From Sphagnum compactum (taxonomy: Eukaryota; Bryophyta; Sphagnopsida; Sphagnales), in contig OZ234503.1 of NCBI GenBank assembly GCA_965153455.1, forward strand, positions 6,540,157-6,604,156: 64,000 nucleotides of DNA. Reading direction: 5' to 3'. Both the position numbers and the translations under genes were made by a program. The notes under the pieces are model-generated. The model ran no database searches, was not told the DNA's origin, and saw only the letters and a list, made by a program, of their open reading frames with translations. Position 1 is the first letter of the stretch; the number at the start of each line of letters is the position of its first letter. Shown piece after piece: positions 10,285 to 33,110 of this stretch.

Positions 10285-13200
10285 TCAGCAGCTTGTTTGA
10301 AGCAAGCGTGCGACATTTTCCCCGATTGACTGCTTTGCCACTTTGCAGACAGGTGGATCTCCAATATAGAGATCAAAAAAAGCCCCTGTCCATCAAAAAC
10401 ATCATCAATCCATCAGTATGTCTGTCCAACGTCCTCCATTTGATGCATCAATCCAAGGTGCAACCATTAATTAGACATTGCCTAATCTTCAAATCAACAA
10501 TTCCCTCCAAAGGATATCACTTTATTCCAGCCAAATGACGATCAATTGCAAGACCTTCTTGTGAATCAGCAAACAGTTTAATATTTTTGTAAGCAAGGAT
10601 GAATGCAGGGATTCACAAAACATGTTCACCAGTGTTGAGTAACTTACGGCACAAATGAGGGCTATGTATTGTACCAATTTCACGGCCTACAACTGCAAGG
10701 CAATGTCAATATCAGAATGGCAACTTTACTACAGTTACTGTGAGAGTTGAGACAATGGAAACTTAAGAAAAGGGCTGAAAGTGCTACCTCCCATCCTAAG
10801 GAGGCCACCAGGTTGCCAGCGAATATCAATTGCACTTCCCTGCAGCATAAATTTCATATTAACAAAACTTTCATTTGTTTCCACCAAGATCCTCCTGTCG
10901 TCCAACTGGGTGTAGCCAACTGGATAAAAGAAATAGTTCACAGAATAATTCATTTCGGAAAGAAAATCTAACCATTTCAGAAAAATCTTTCTGTTTAAAT
11001 CAAGAATTCAAACAATTACACTTTGCAGTAGCAAAAGTCCATGTATAAAAAGCGTGCTATCTTGAAACACCACCTCAACAAAGATGTGGAGTGTTTTAAA
11101 CTTACCTTAAAAAGGCGGATGTCATCTGACAAATATGAGCAGAACATGTGGAGTCCATGATCATCTTTGGAGCCAAAAATCTAGTAACCAGAAAAGGGAA
11201 TCTTAGAAACATGTAAAGCACTACCACAATAAAAATGAAGCACTTTCAGACAGTTCTTTGTCCGTGTCTTATATTTTTTTTTGGCAATTGTGAATGCAGA
11301 GAAGACACAGTCACATATTTGAAACCTAAGTTCCAGATATTAATGAATTTCTTGTTGCCTTTTGCCAGGTTTTAGACCAGTGGATCCTAAGGTGCTATGC
11401 AGGTTCAGAGTTGATATATACTAGCTCTGATCATTCCTACTGCTTAATGACAGAATGCTTTCCCGTTGTGTGTCACTTGGAACACATGGTAATTTGTTAT
11501 TATCAGTATGTGAGCATGCATTGAATCTTCCCCTCTTTGATTCATTCTACAGGTATATGTGCAAAACAGTTCCTGCCAAGTCCTTATCCTAAGTGCAAAC
11601 TTTTAACTGTCCTAAACCTCCCATTACTCATGGTAGAATGGACATGGACATTTGAAAGAGCACACCTTCTTTATACGATTCCCAAGAGACTCCTGAAAAG
11701 CACTGTAAAAGCATGAACCATTGTTAGAAACACACCAAAATTCAGGGATTCCTCAGCTTTGAAGAATTTGGACATGACAAATTTCTGTAAAACAGGGAAG
11801 TCACTACAGTCCAGTAAATGCCACCATCTTGAGGCTTGATCGAGTCAATCAAAACAAGTGTACACAATTCCACCAAATGTACCTTATATGGTGTGATAAG
11901 CACAAAGTATTAAGGGGGCAGATTAAGGACCTGCGAACCATCCCCATGTTGAGGCCTTTGTAATGTACCACCAACCGCACTGTCATATCCACCTCATGCC
12001 TGCTGCACAGAACATTCAGACATCACAACTGATCAAAATTATCTCTGAGACTGCAAGGAAAAGTCCACAATAGTAATCCAAAGGCAGCTGTCAAGTCAAT
12101 TCCAGAAAATACCAAAATCAACACACCAAGAATGAGTGTGGTCATAGCCTTATGAGTGTCACTCACAAAGTATCAAACCATCACCTTCACCATGAATACC
12201 ACTGCCTTGCTGCCATGACTCCCCACTGACTTCATCAGCTCCCTACAGTGGGTTTACATAAGTATATAATAACCAGCCCAAATTTGGGCAAAGAATTATA
12301 CAAAGATCTGCACCCTAAGTTTGTGTCACATTTCCAGAAGCAATGGGAAGACTCAGTCATGATGTTGGCTACCACTCCAGGGACATAGACTATAAAACAA
12401 ACAGTCGTAACAGAAACAAACCCATAAACTGATTCTCCTGTAATCTATTCTTCTAAAAGTTGCAGTCATATAGTTAAGCAAACCACTTTCTAAGCCCGAA
12501 AATTGTGAAGTCAGTGTTCATATGTGCATGAGCATTCAAAATTACATCAAAAGCTGACACTCCAAAAATTCAAACATATACCCTATGCAGACTGCCAGCC
12601 TTAGGTATGTCATTTGGCAATTATGGAAAGAGCATGCACATATCATGTGGGAATAACAGAGTTCTGAGCAGGTGACTAATACAAAAATGCAAGGAGTTAG
12701 ATGACAACCAATTTACACAACCCAAAATTACAAACTTTTAGATCAGGAGCGATATGTCCTCAACAAAAGCAATTGACAAACAATCATGGATCAATGACAT
12801 GAAAATGCAGACATAAGGAACCACAGTCATCTATTTTACCCACCATTGACATTGTAAAGACATGTGACAATTCCAAGAGTTGACAACAGTACCTCAGAAG
12901 ATCATTGAAAAATTCTGGCTGATCCCGCAAAACTTCAGGAGGAATACCTTTATATTTTTCCCCCAGTTGTGCGACCAAGTGGTCGGGTTGTACATCTGTT
13001 GCATTCAAAAACATTTGTTCTCTTTACTATAAGTTTCAAATCCCAATGGAATACTGTTCCTGAGGAATCCTAAGCACCTCATCGTGAAACAGCCCAGCTT
13101 TCTTAAGATGTAATTCCACTCCTGATGTTTTGAGACATGAGCCACTTCATCACACAAATTTCCATACAAATTCCAGGATCCTTTGTACAGCAGTATGCAA

Positions 13201-14602
13201 TATACCTGACATCATGGAAGTCCTTAGCAACATGGTGGTAAAGCAACAGCCATGTGTAATTGCATTCCAGAAGTCATCCATGGACTCAATTGATATTAGG
13301 AAGAAAACAGCAACTTTGTAGCCATTGCAATGACCATGCAGCCATCCTGATAATGCAGTATCTACATGGAAATTGTAAGGTGTAACATCCTAGATCTGAT
13401 CTGATGGCTAAGAACCAAAGCCTTCATTGAGGGAGACTTATGTAAAGAGGTGACTCACATACACCAAATGCATAAATGTTGATTGACTTGAGCTTGATTA
13501 TGGCTTTGCTTCGTACACCAACCCCTGCTAGCACCTGCAAATGAGCCAGCAAATTACTGCTCTCAAAGCCAATACATTTGCTAATTATTGCAATATACAA
13601 ACAACATACACGAAAGAAAGGTTGAGTTATATGAGTTGTTTCCCAAATTTAGTTACCTGGCAAGACATGTTTTCTTGAAACTCATCACAGGAAAGATGGA
13701 GGGGAAAATGAACACCAGTTTTGGGTTCCATAACAGTTCCCGAATCTTGCATATTCAAAAACTGCAATCTAGACACCATTGTCTTTGGATCACATAGCTC
13801 TGTTCTAAATCCCTCCTTCATTGAATCTCCAGGGGCATTTCCAATGCACTCTGGTATCCTCTTTCGAAGCCTGTCATTCCACACAGAATAAGTCAGCCCC
13901 AAAAGTCAAGTCTCCTGAGTTCAAGCTCCCCACACAGGACATTTTATACAAGTTGCCCATGAAACAACTCTGGAGCAGAAAGGAGAGTGCATGATCCAAT
14001 GGAAGTAAAGTTTCCAGTACATACGAAGTTTCTAGAGGAGGTAGAATGGCAGCTAGCATGGCTGGAAATGTGCCATCCATCTTCAATTTTCCCCAGCCAT
14101 CACAAACAAGGGATGTGACTCTATTCAGCAATAGTGAAGCAGCTCCTCCTCGCCCCATGCTCACTGTGATGATCCCACCACCATAGCCTAAACCCCTTGA
14201 CCCCAATTTTGAGGGTTTGAAATCTGCCATTGCACCATTCTTTCCATTCCCATCCCCTCTTGAGACCACTGGATCTCTCCTCCCAATCAAATCACCATTC
14301 TTGAGCAACCGTAAGAAACCCCCTGCTGCTTGGAGCACTGCAATAATTCGGCCACCAAGTATCACATTACCAGAGCTTGGATAAGGATTCGATGGGGAGA
14401 GGGCTGAAAATTCTGAGAAGTGTGACATGTTTGGATTTGAGCTTGAAATTGAACTTGGCATAGGCCCAGGCCTCACTCTAGATGTAGATCCAGAGCCATT
14501 ACTACACCCAGGCCCTGTTGATGAAGCTAATTCAGAAAACCCATCTGAAGCTGGACCTACCTCAAACATCCAAGACCCAAAATTTGGCCAGGGTCCCTGC
14601 AT
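10285..14602 (-). CDS. FAP2: Chalcone-isomerase-like fatty-acid-binding protein, FAP2-like
   Basis: Non-catalytic relative of chalcone isomerase; the Arabidopsis FAPs bind fatty acids in plastids. Ten coding exons (complement): 14025-14602, 13657-13870, 13459-13534, 12893-12995, 11931-11999, 11666-11702, 11106-11180, 10788-10839, 10648-10686, 10285-10385. All junctions are GT-AG and in phase, giving 447 residues. The domain starts near 241 (EPKTGVHFP) and continues through VLAGVGVRSK (265-274), INIYAFGVYV (282-291), TVRLVVHYKGL, IRWQPGG and LCRAFFDLYIGD. Arg272 and Tyr285 have the spacing of the two residues reported to hold the carboxylate in Arabidopsis FAP1. Exon 1 encodes about 190 residues rich in Gly and Ser, ending in a segment that resembles FAP2 leaders (LLLNRVTSLVCDGW). 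The gene looks intact. FAP2 rather than FAP1/3 is inferred from the long N-terminus and remembered wording. Confidence 0.88.
12152..12239 (-). repeat. Hairpin-rich dispersed repeat (copy 2)
   Basis: Lies in the FAP2 intron between the exons at 11931-11999 and 12893-12995. Reverse-complemented, it carries CTGATGAAGTCAGTGGG, GTGATGG and GTGAGTGACACTCA in the same order as the copy after the apyrase gene (6271-6352). Confidence 0.5.
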
Positions 14603-15560
14603 CTCGTACTAGCTGAAAAGCTCCAGAAAATTCCAGGCATACAATCTACATAAGAGCCTCTAAATTACTTTGGCTTTCTGCAACCTTCCTTGTGTCACAA
14701 GCTTTGATCTTGTCAGTGCCAACACATACCCGATAACGATGTCACAATCTCCTACAAAAGAAGACTGCAAAAAATTTAAGCATTGTGATGTCAGATGATC
14801 ATATGATTTCGGAACCAATCCAAACAACTGCAAAACCGTACAACACTGATCAAAACATATGGGGAAAAAAATTAGGAGAAAGAATATTAAAATAAAAACT
14901 AGCAGCAAAATCAACTGCACAGAACCCTAAGGCGAAGAACAGCAGTTTCTCTACCACACACAAACCCTACGTTGAACTGGAACATCTCAGTAGCAGACCA
15001 AAGAAGTGCATGCATGGTGCGTAAAAGAAACGAATTTTTTTCTTTAAATAAATACGAGAGAGACGTGAGAGAGAGAGACGCGGGAAAGAAAAAAGGAAAA
15101 CTACACATCCACAACAACGGAAAGAAAAGGAGAAGAACTAAAAAATTGCATGCATGGTGCGTGCAAGAAACAAAAAAAACCCTAAACCAAAAATGAGAGA
15201 GAGGAGAAGTAGGAAATGGAGCCTCAAAATAAAAAGCCTGAAGAAGAGAAAGAAACCCCGCCACTACTACTACTACTACTACTACTGGATATTCAAGGAC
15301 GATGACATACCTGAAGTAGGGCGATCACACACGCAGTACTTCCAATTCCAACAAAAAAGAAAAAATCGCTGATGAAGCTCTCAGATTCTCCAGTAGATCA
15401 ATGCCGAATAACTTCTGAGAGGATCCAAATCACGACAACCGAAAGACCAGATTGCGATCGATCGGGGAAGGAAGAGCACTGCGAAAGCTCCAACGGAGAG
15501 AGAGTGAGAGAACAACGAAATCTGCAAACAGTTTCCGCTGAAGAAGTCGTTTAGGGCACA
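14603..15560 (-). other. FAP2 5' leader with probable non-coding introns
   Basis: On the minus strand a clean donor (ACTTCAG/GTATGTC) lies at about 15312. Possible acceptors are TTTTTTGCAG near 14770 and TTTTCAG just upstream of the FAP2 ATG, and a second donor (TATCGG/GTATGTG) lies near 14730. This suggests one or two leader introns and a first exon between about 15312 and 15560. The leader holds a (CTA)n repeat at about 15262-15285. Open frames here are Lys/Arg-rich and not credible genes. Confidence 0.45.
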
Positions 15561-15582
15561 AAGAAAGACAACTTCGTCGGAG

Positions 15583-15780
15583 CAGTAATATTATTATCTA
15601 CGGCAACGCTCCAGTAGGATGAATGTAAATATGTGCATCCGGCCGACCTCAATAACATTATTATCTAAGGAACCGTTCCAGTAGGATGAATGTGGGATGT
15701 GTGCATCCGGACGCAGTAATATTATTATCTGCGGAAGCGTTCCATCAGGATGAATGTTCAACATGTGCATCCGGCCTCAG
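15583..15780. repeat. Three copies of a 64-67-bp tandem repeat
   Basis: The words TAATATTATTATCT, CCAGTAGGATGAATG and GTGCATCCGG recur in the same order three times, beginning near 15586, 15653 and 15717. The array lies in the presumed FAP2 promoter. Confidence 0.8.
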
Positions 15781-15799
15781 TACCGGATGTACCCTCGTT

Positions 15800-18674
15800 G
15801 ACCATCATCCACAAGAGGAATTAGACAAATTTGACAACATGTCCAAAAGGAAAGTGAAAAATATATTTAAATATTTCTCTTGTATTTTGGCAATGTGTTG
15901 AAATAAAATATTACAAATTAAAAATTACAAAAAAAGAAGAAACTTTGAAGCAACTTTGGAACTTTATTTTTTCAAAAATGTCCTTTTTGAAAAATGTCCT
16001 AAATGTCCTTTTAATTCTCACAATGAATATCAATTGGTATTACATTTGGTGATAATTGGTTTGAGAACTACATCGACGATTTTCACCCAACTGAAAATCA
16101 GTTTTTTTTTTTTTTAAAGTTTTTTTTTGAAAATCAAGTTGGTTTTATGGAATAACCAAAATTTGGTTCTCAAGGCAATAGTTAGAAAAATTTAGGACTA
16201 GTTTAAATCAAATTAGGTTAGTTTACTGGAAAAGAGGTGAGAAGCATTGGGAAACAATGTACTAACATGTGAAACCCCCATAATTTTGATTTGCATTTTT
16301 TTCTTGTTGCATTGATTTCTCTTTTTTTTTTTTGGGCCTTCTTTTTGTTGTTCCTTAGTGTTATTATATATATTGTTATGTTGCCTTGTGTTGCATGGCT
16401 AGTTGGTGCTCCTTCACATTTTTCATGGATGTTCCATCGTGTTGTTGGTCACATCTCCATTATATTGATAGTTGTTTCGTTGTGTTGCTAAACAATGCTT
16501 TTTCACATTGCTCGTGGTTGTTCCATCGTGTTGGTTTTTGTGCTTTGCATTGCTAGTATTTCCATTGTCTTGTTGGTTGGTGCTCTTTCATTTTGTTTAT
16601 GGTTTTTCCATCACATTGATTGTCACTCTTCCATCATGCTACTAGTTGTTGCTCTTTTGCATTGCTAGTGATTGATTGTTCTTTCACATTACTTAATCAC
16701 TACTCCATCTTGTTGTTCCTTCACATTGCTTAATCATTATTCCATTCCATTGCTTGCTACTTTGCTTCGTCTTGTTGCCTAGTCTTGTTTTGTCATCACA
16801 TTTCTTAGTTGTTAGTTATGCCCCATAATCACCTTGTTGGTTTCATGTTGTCGATTGTTGGTTAAAATATAATTTTAAGATTAGAAAAATTTATGTAACA
16901 TTTTCACCATTCTGTACACAAGTTTATTGTTACTTTTCAAAAAAAAATTAATTAATATTTTTTCAATGAATAAAAATTTCAAATTCAAATTGTGAAAATC
17001 AACTATCAAATCAATTGTCATCACATTTGTGAAAATCACCCCAACTAAAAACTGGCTTGATTTTTTAAAAAGTAATGTGATAATACCCTGATCAATTTTC
17101 ATAATTTTTATTTCATTTTATGAATTGAGAATTTTTCAAGTGTCAAAAAGAACTAAAACCAACAATTTTCAACCAAAAACAACAAAAACAAAAAACAAAA
17201 AACCACCCAACACTATTTATAAGCTATCATGTAAACCTTCTTACTTTCCCCTCACATTATACAAGTAACCTATAACTACTACCCATGTAAGTAGGTAAAG
17301 AATCAATCTATGAAGCCTAGTACCCTAGGAGGTTGTTTGATTCTACACCCAAAAATATAATTAAATTATTTTTTAAACCTTGGCATGAATAATAACTATT
17401 TTTACATTTTTACATTCAAAAGGTCTCAACTAGTTTAGAATTTCCACATGTGAAAGGTCAAACTTGATTTACATAGGCAAAGCCAATTGTAATGAATCAT
17501 TGATCAAATCTTGTTCCTTTTAAGATCTCCACCTCAACAATTTATAAAGCTAGTTAATTGTTATGAAACTTTATGTATTGATTTACTATAAATATGTTGG
17601 GTAGGTACAAAAAAATAATCATACATCACACAATTCCAATGCCTATTCATCATCACTTATTACAACTCCTACCCAAAAACAAACAAATAAATAAATATAT
17701 TATCTACACTTTGTATTGGTCTCTACTAACCTTTTAAAGGGCTACATTGTATTTTGAAGATTTGTACATATTCCATATGTATCGAAAGTTTCAAAATTTT
17801 GCTCATTATTAGCCAAAATGATGGTATATTTTTTCTGAACTTTCAAACATATCAAGATAATTTTCTCTCACTTCTTTTGCAATTGTAGATTTTAATTATT
17901 GTGCCAACTATAGCATTAACCTCAGGTTGTTTATATGTTACTTTCATCACTTAAAAATGAGATCTCCTAAACCATGGTTACTCTTGACACTCTCTTGATA
18001 CTGCTGGAAAGCCCTCAATGAAAAGGGTGCACTCACTTAGTTGGTTTCATAACGTTTCCAGTTCTAAAGTCACCTTCATCAAACTAAAAATTTATAAGGG
18101 AATTTGGGTGCACTCTTGGCATTGTTGGAAAGCCCTTAGTGAGTAGGATTTAATGAAGATGATTTGTGAATTTTTCAGACCTGAGGTGCCAAGAGATAAA
18201 TGAATTTTGAGTCATTTTTCAAACAGAAAGATTTTTTTGTATACACTCATGATTTTCCAGGTCAATTTTTTCTGTGTCAGGGAGAACAGTGGGTTAACTT
18301 TGTGAGAGAAAATTGGTTGCACAAGCTGCAAAATAGCCAGTGCTGAAATACATGGCACCTAGAAAAGTGCCATCATCAATTTTGAACCACAACCGCTCCC
18401 TATGTCTTCTGTTTCAATTCCCCATTACTTTACACATCCATCCTTCTTCCCCTTCCCCCCCCCAACTGGTTAGGAACTTCCCCATTTTTTGCATGGACTT
18501 ACAGGATTCCATTTCTCTTAATCATATGTTACTGTGCACGAAGAACTACTTTTTTGATGAGGTGAGCTTTTTCTTAAATCGACTAAAGCTGATGAATCCT
18601 CCGAAATACACATACAATATTGTACACTTCCACAATGTCCCACAGTTTACCCATGAAACCTTGCACAAGATGGT
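15800..18674. other. Intergenic DNA between FAP2 and IRE
   Basis: No gene recognised. From about 16290 to 16860 the plus strand is strongly T-rich and built of degenerate units with TTCCATCGTGTTG and TTCACATTGCT, a worn minisatellite. A further diverged duplication around TGGAAAGCCC lies at about 17990-18160. The end of this stretch is the 3' flank of IRE. Confidence 0.5.
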
Positions 18675-28673
<9,999 letters not shown>

Positions 28674-30600
28674 ATGGGCAGCGCACCAGAAGTAACTCAA
28701 AACACTTTCTTATTCTAATTGAATGCCTGTGAAAAAGAAGAAGAAGGCTCACAAAATCAAAGGAGACATAGGGTCACTACATAGGACTGTAGAACCACAT
28801 CCACAGATTCCAGGCCTCATTACACAAGCGCTAATCTTTTGTATCAAAATCCTCCATCACAAGATTGCTGCATCATGGGGATGATTGCTTTGCAGAAATC
28901 AGAACCTTTATGATGCATCAGAAATGGGGTTTTATACTTGGATCTTGCAGGTGATTGCTTTGCAGAAATCAGAACCTTGAAGATGCATCAGAAATGGGGT
29001 TTATGCTTGGATCTTTTTATCCTCTTGAATCTTCACCTGTCCTGCTAACAACAACAACCAGCCTCCACAAAGTCAGAATTTAGCGGACTCCCTCATGATG
29101 AGCTATCCTTTACAAACCATGGGTAACATGGACAAACAACAGGATATTTGGGTGATACAGTTCTCATGAAAATTTGATCGCAACCTGGATATGGGTGCTC
29201 CATTTGCTACACACTTCACCCAAATATTAAGAGCAAAATCCTTGCACAAACACAAAATCACTGCAGTAACAGAATCAAAATTGGAAGAGTTCAGTTCCAC
29301 TTCCCTACTCTAAGTCGAAATTGTGACCTGACAAACGCATCCATGATGATGAGATTAGAATCTCATCATATACAGATTCCACCACAACATCATCACCTTT
29401 GTGGTTTTCAGTTCAAGATTGATACTTGAAAGCCCCTTGACAATATATGATGAGTAGAGCTGATACTAACAAACACAGGTGAATCATCTCTCTCGACAAA
29501 GAAGAAGAAGAGCTAAAATGAAAAATTAGGTTTCAAAGGAAATGTGTCAAGTCTTTGACAGAATCAATTGCAAATAGTTTTTGGTGGATATTGATCTTTC
29601 TCAAGAACATACACATACACAGTTCATCTTTTTCCACAAGAATAAGACTCACTGGATATAGGCACATACAGACAGAGCTAAAATCAACCCAGAAAGTATA
29701 CCTGCCAGACATGCCACTAAACACAAAAACCCCCTCAGCAGGTGACAACAAGCTTCTTTATGTCAAGCTTCTTTTATTATGTCAACCCCAAGAGCTCAAC
29801 AGAAGAACGAGCTACACACACACACACACAGACTGACTACATCCCCAGAAAAAGCACAGAACAAAAGACTGAGTCCACAGATAATACCAAAAGCTCCACC
29901 ATCAAAATTAAGCAAAACCATGAGCACAATACTGCTGACAGACAACACAGAGAAGAAGAAGAAGAAGCACCACCAATACAGATGCAAGAATACCACAGTG
30001 GACCAAAAAACTCTAAAGCTGTGTGTATGTGTGATATGTGGGTGTATGTTTGTACTTCACTGCCATGACCTAAACTAGCAAGATCCTCTTTCTTACTTTC
30101 GCAACAGCCTTTATTCCAAAGGATCCGAGATTGCCCAAACACGTACACATTTTTCACAAAGGAAAAACCAAATTACTCCTCCCCCACCCCTCCCCAAAAG
30201 AAATGAAAGAAAAGATTTACCTCCTCCTCCTCCTCCTCCTTCTCCTCCTCCTCTTCATCTGTTGTTGTTGCCCATGAGACTGTTCACTCTACCAAAACCG
30301 AAGAAGAAGAAGAAGTTCAATCCACTCCACCCTAGTCCGACTTCTCCCCTCTCCCACCCAGTTCGACCAGAAACAGATACCCTAAAAAAAAGTCAAGGAG
30401 CTTAACCACCAGCAGTAGTAGTTCCACCAGCAGCAGCAGCAGTACTACTACCACAACAAAACAACAGCAACAACCTCGTGCTAAACTCTCTCCGCACACA
30501 ATCCATCTCCGCTCATACTGTCCAAGAAGAATCTCCAGAGAGATGGCGCAACGAGCAATCGCGGAAAGCAGCAGCTGCGAGCAGACACTCGCAGCAGCAG
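28674..30600 (-). other. IRE 5' leader region
   Basis: An acceptor (TTTTTCACAG/GCATTC) at 28727/28726 and a donor-like GGAGGAG/GTAAATC near 30220 suggest a leader intron with its first exon between about 30220 and 30600. A 70-bp tandem duplication lies at 28883-29022 (GATTGCTTTGCAGAAATC at 28883 and 28953). Microsatellites (AC)n near 29815, (GAA)n near 29951 and (CCT)n near 30220-30250 mark the region. I see no other gene. Confidence 0.45.
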
Positions 30601-31000
30601 CAGCAGCAAAGGCAGCAACGAGAAAAAGGGGGAGGAAAAGAAAAAGAAAAAAAGAGGGTAGGAAGTGGGAAAGCAAATATAGAGGAGGGAGAGAGGAAAA
30701 GGGGACGAAAAAAACAAAAGAGGGGAGGAAGTGGGAAAGCAAATATAGAGGAGGGAGAGGAAAAGGGGAGGAAAAAAACAAAAGAGGGGGGGAGGAAAGT
30801 GGGGAAGGATAGATATGTAGAAGAGGGGAGGGTGGTAGGGAAATTGCATTTTAGGGGGTCTATTTTTTTTTTGCTTTGGCTTTTTGGAGGGGGTCAAAAA
30901 AGAGGGGATGGAAAAAAAAAACAAATTTTAAAGGGGGGAAAAAGAAAAAACCTAGAAAGGGAAAAAAAAGAAAAAGAAAAAGTGACGAAGACTCCGGTGC
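30600..31000. repeat. Long homopurine tract with 66-bp tandem units
   Basis: The plus strand is almost entirely A and G for about 400 bp, with a T-rich break near 30845-30895. Within it GGAAGTGGGAAAGCAAATAT recurs at 30661 and 30727, giving a 66-bp unit. An open frame (30478-31038) is Lys/Arg/Gly-rich and results only from composition. Confidence 0.8.
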
Positions 31001-31149
31001 ATCATGTGAAGGCCACCCAAAGTCCGTTCCTCTTTTGAAGTACTAGGTACTTCATTATGGTATAAATACCAACTAGGTACGTACCTACTTTCAAGTGCTC
31101 TTTCCCTCCTCCTTTTTTTCCTTCCCTCTACTTATCTAATAGTAAGTAG

Positions 31150-31760
31150 GTACCTACTCCATCTATCCACCCATCAAATCATCCACCCTATACACAAATC
31201 AATTCATCCATCAACCCACCCATCCATCCATCAATCCCTTCATTCTTCCACCCATCCATTCATCCATCCATCCATCCCTTCATTTTTCCACCCAATCAAT
31301 TCATCCATCCATCCCTTCATTCTTCCACCCATCAATTTGTCCATCCATCCATCAATCCCCAATTCATCCATCAACCCACCCACCCACAATCCATCCATCC
31401 ATCCCTTCATTCTTCCACCCATCAATTCATCCATCCATCCATCCCTTCATTCTTCCACCCATCGATTCATCCATCCATTCATCAATCCCCAATTCATCCA
31501 TCAACCCACCCACCCGCAATCCATCCATCCCTTCATTCTTCCACCCAATCAATTCATCCATCCATCGATCCCTTCATTCTTCCACCCAATCAATTTGTCC
31601 ATCCATCCATCAATCCCCAACTCATCCATCAACCCACCCACCCACCCACATCCATCCATCCCTCCCTTCATTCTTGCACCCGATCAATTCATCAATCCAT
31701 CCCCGAATATCTATTCACCCAACCATCCATCCATTCATCCATCCATCAAAATTGCTTATC
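31150..31760. repeat. CCAT-based minisatellite with higher-order unit
   Basis: Composed of CATC/CCAT tetranucleotides. A larger unit is marked by AATTCATCCATCAACCCACC near 31200, 31361, 31491 and (as AACTCATCC) 31619, so the later copies are spaced about 130 bp apart. TCTA-type and (TG)n repeats follow to about 32180. The open frame at 31337-31885 is a product of the repeat. Confidence 0.85.
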
Positions 31761-31799
31761 AACATATGTATGTGTGTATCTTTTTATATTTTATGCATA

Positions 31800-33108
31800 C
31801 GTACATATCTATCTATCTATCAAGCTATCTATGTATCTATTTTGAGTGTATATTTTTTTTCATAACTCATTCTCAAGCGAATTAGGGCCATTTGTTTTTC
31901 ACAAAAATTCTTTAGACATGTTGAAATCACATTTTTCAGGCCAAAAAAAATACCAAAATTCTCCAATTTTTTTTTTTAATGAAAAGTGATGACTCTATAT
32001 TTTTAAGTATGTTATTACCCATCTATCAACATATGTATCAATATCTTCTTTATTTTAGAATGTGTTACGCATTTATTTATGATTGTTTGTATCTATTATG
32101 ACGAGGGAGGAAATTTGTGTGAGTATGCATTTATGTTATGTATGTATGTATGTATATGTGTGTGTGTGTGTGTGTGCATGGGAGAATTAAGAGCAAGTTC
32201 AAGATTTTTGTAACTTGGGCTTTTGTGGTTTTTGCCAATTTGACTTAGTATCATGATTAGATGTTTTGCAATGCACAATATGGCATGGTGGGTCATACAT
32301 AAGCATAAATGAGAAAGAAAAATTTGTTTTGTTTATGTAACACTCTTTCCTTTGTGTAAATTTATCATTGTCCATAAGATGACATAAAAAAGTCTACAAT
32401 AGCCTAGGGTCAATTTCCACATTGACAAAACAAATACTTATTTATTTTCAAAAAATTGAATTCATTTTTTCTAAAATTTTGAAATTATTACTATTATCAT
32501 CACCTACTATAATATTGTGATCTGAGTAGTGAAATTATTCAAAGTGTAGTCTATGATAATTACAATGATTTTCAACATTTTCACAAAATTTCATTTCTTT
32601 ATTTTTAGGATTATTTAATGACAAAACTGACCTTAGGGGCAAGGTATTGCAATTAAAAACTGAACTTTAATTTGACGAAATCTAGTGCCTTGTCCATTTG
32701 ATTAAAATATTACCATAGTACACACACCAACGATTTCGACATATATTACATCGTTTTTCGATTTGTCGAATTTTTGAAATTTTATTTATTACTTATGCTG
32801 AATTTTTTACAATTATTATAAAATTAAAGATTTGCAAGTTTTTTAATTGTCAGGTTTTAATTGCAAACCTTAAAATTCAATACACACTACTAGACTGTAC
32901 CATAAACACAACGAGAATGTGTTTATTATTTTTTATAACCATTATCTGGTAGGGAAATTTAACATAATTAAAAGACCAATTGTCGAAGTTAAGATTTAAA
33001 TTTTAATTAATTATTGGACGGTTTGTTGCTGAATCCAACCAGGGAGTAAGTATGGTATGTATCTGGTTCATGTGGACCCATCTATCAATACAAGACTAAA
33101 TTTCTATT
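31800..33108. other. AT-rich intergenic DNA
   Basis: No coding region or RNA gene recognised. It includes short (TGTA)n and (TG)n microsatellites at about 32135-32176. Confidence 0.5.
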
Positions 33109-33110
33109 AA

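Noticed and set aside
30332-30924. Phe/Pro/Leu-rich minus-strand open frames
   Set aside because: Complement of the homopurine tract; low complexity only.
30478-31038. 186-codon Lys/Arg-rich open frame
   Set aside because: Composition effect of a homopurine tract, which cannot form stop codons easily except TGA/TAA/TAG. No domain.
31337-31885. 182-codon His/Pro/Ser-rich open frame
   Set aside because: Translation of the CCAT minisatellite.
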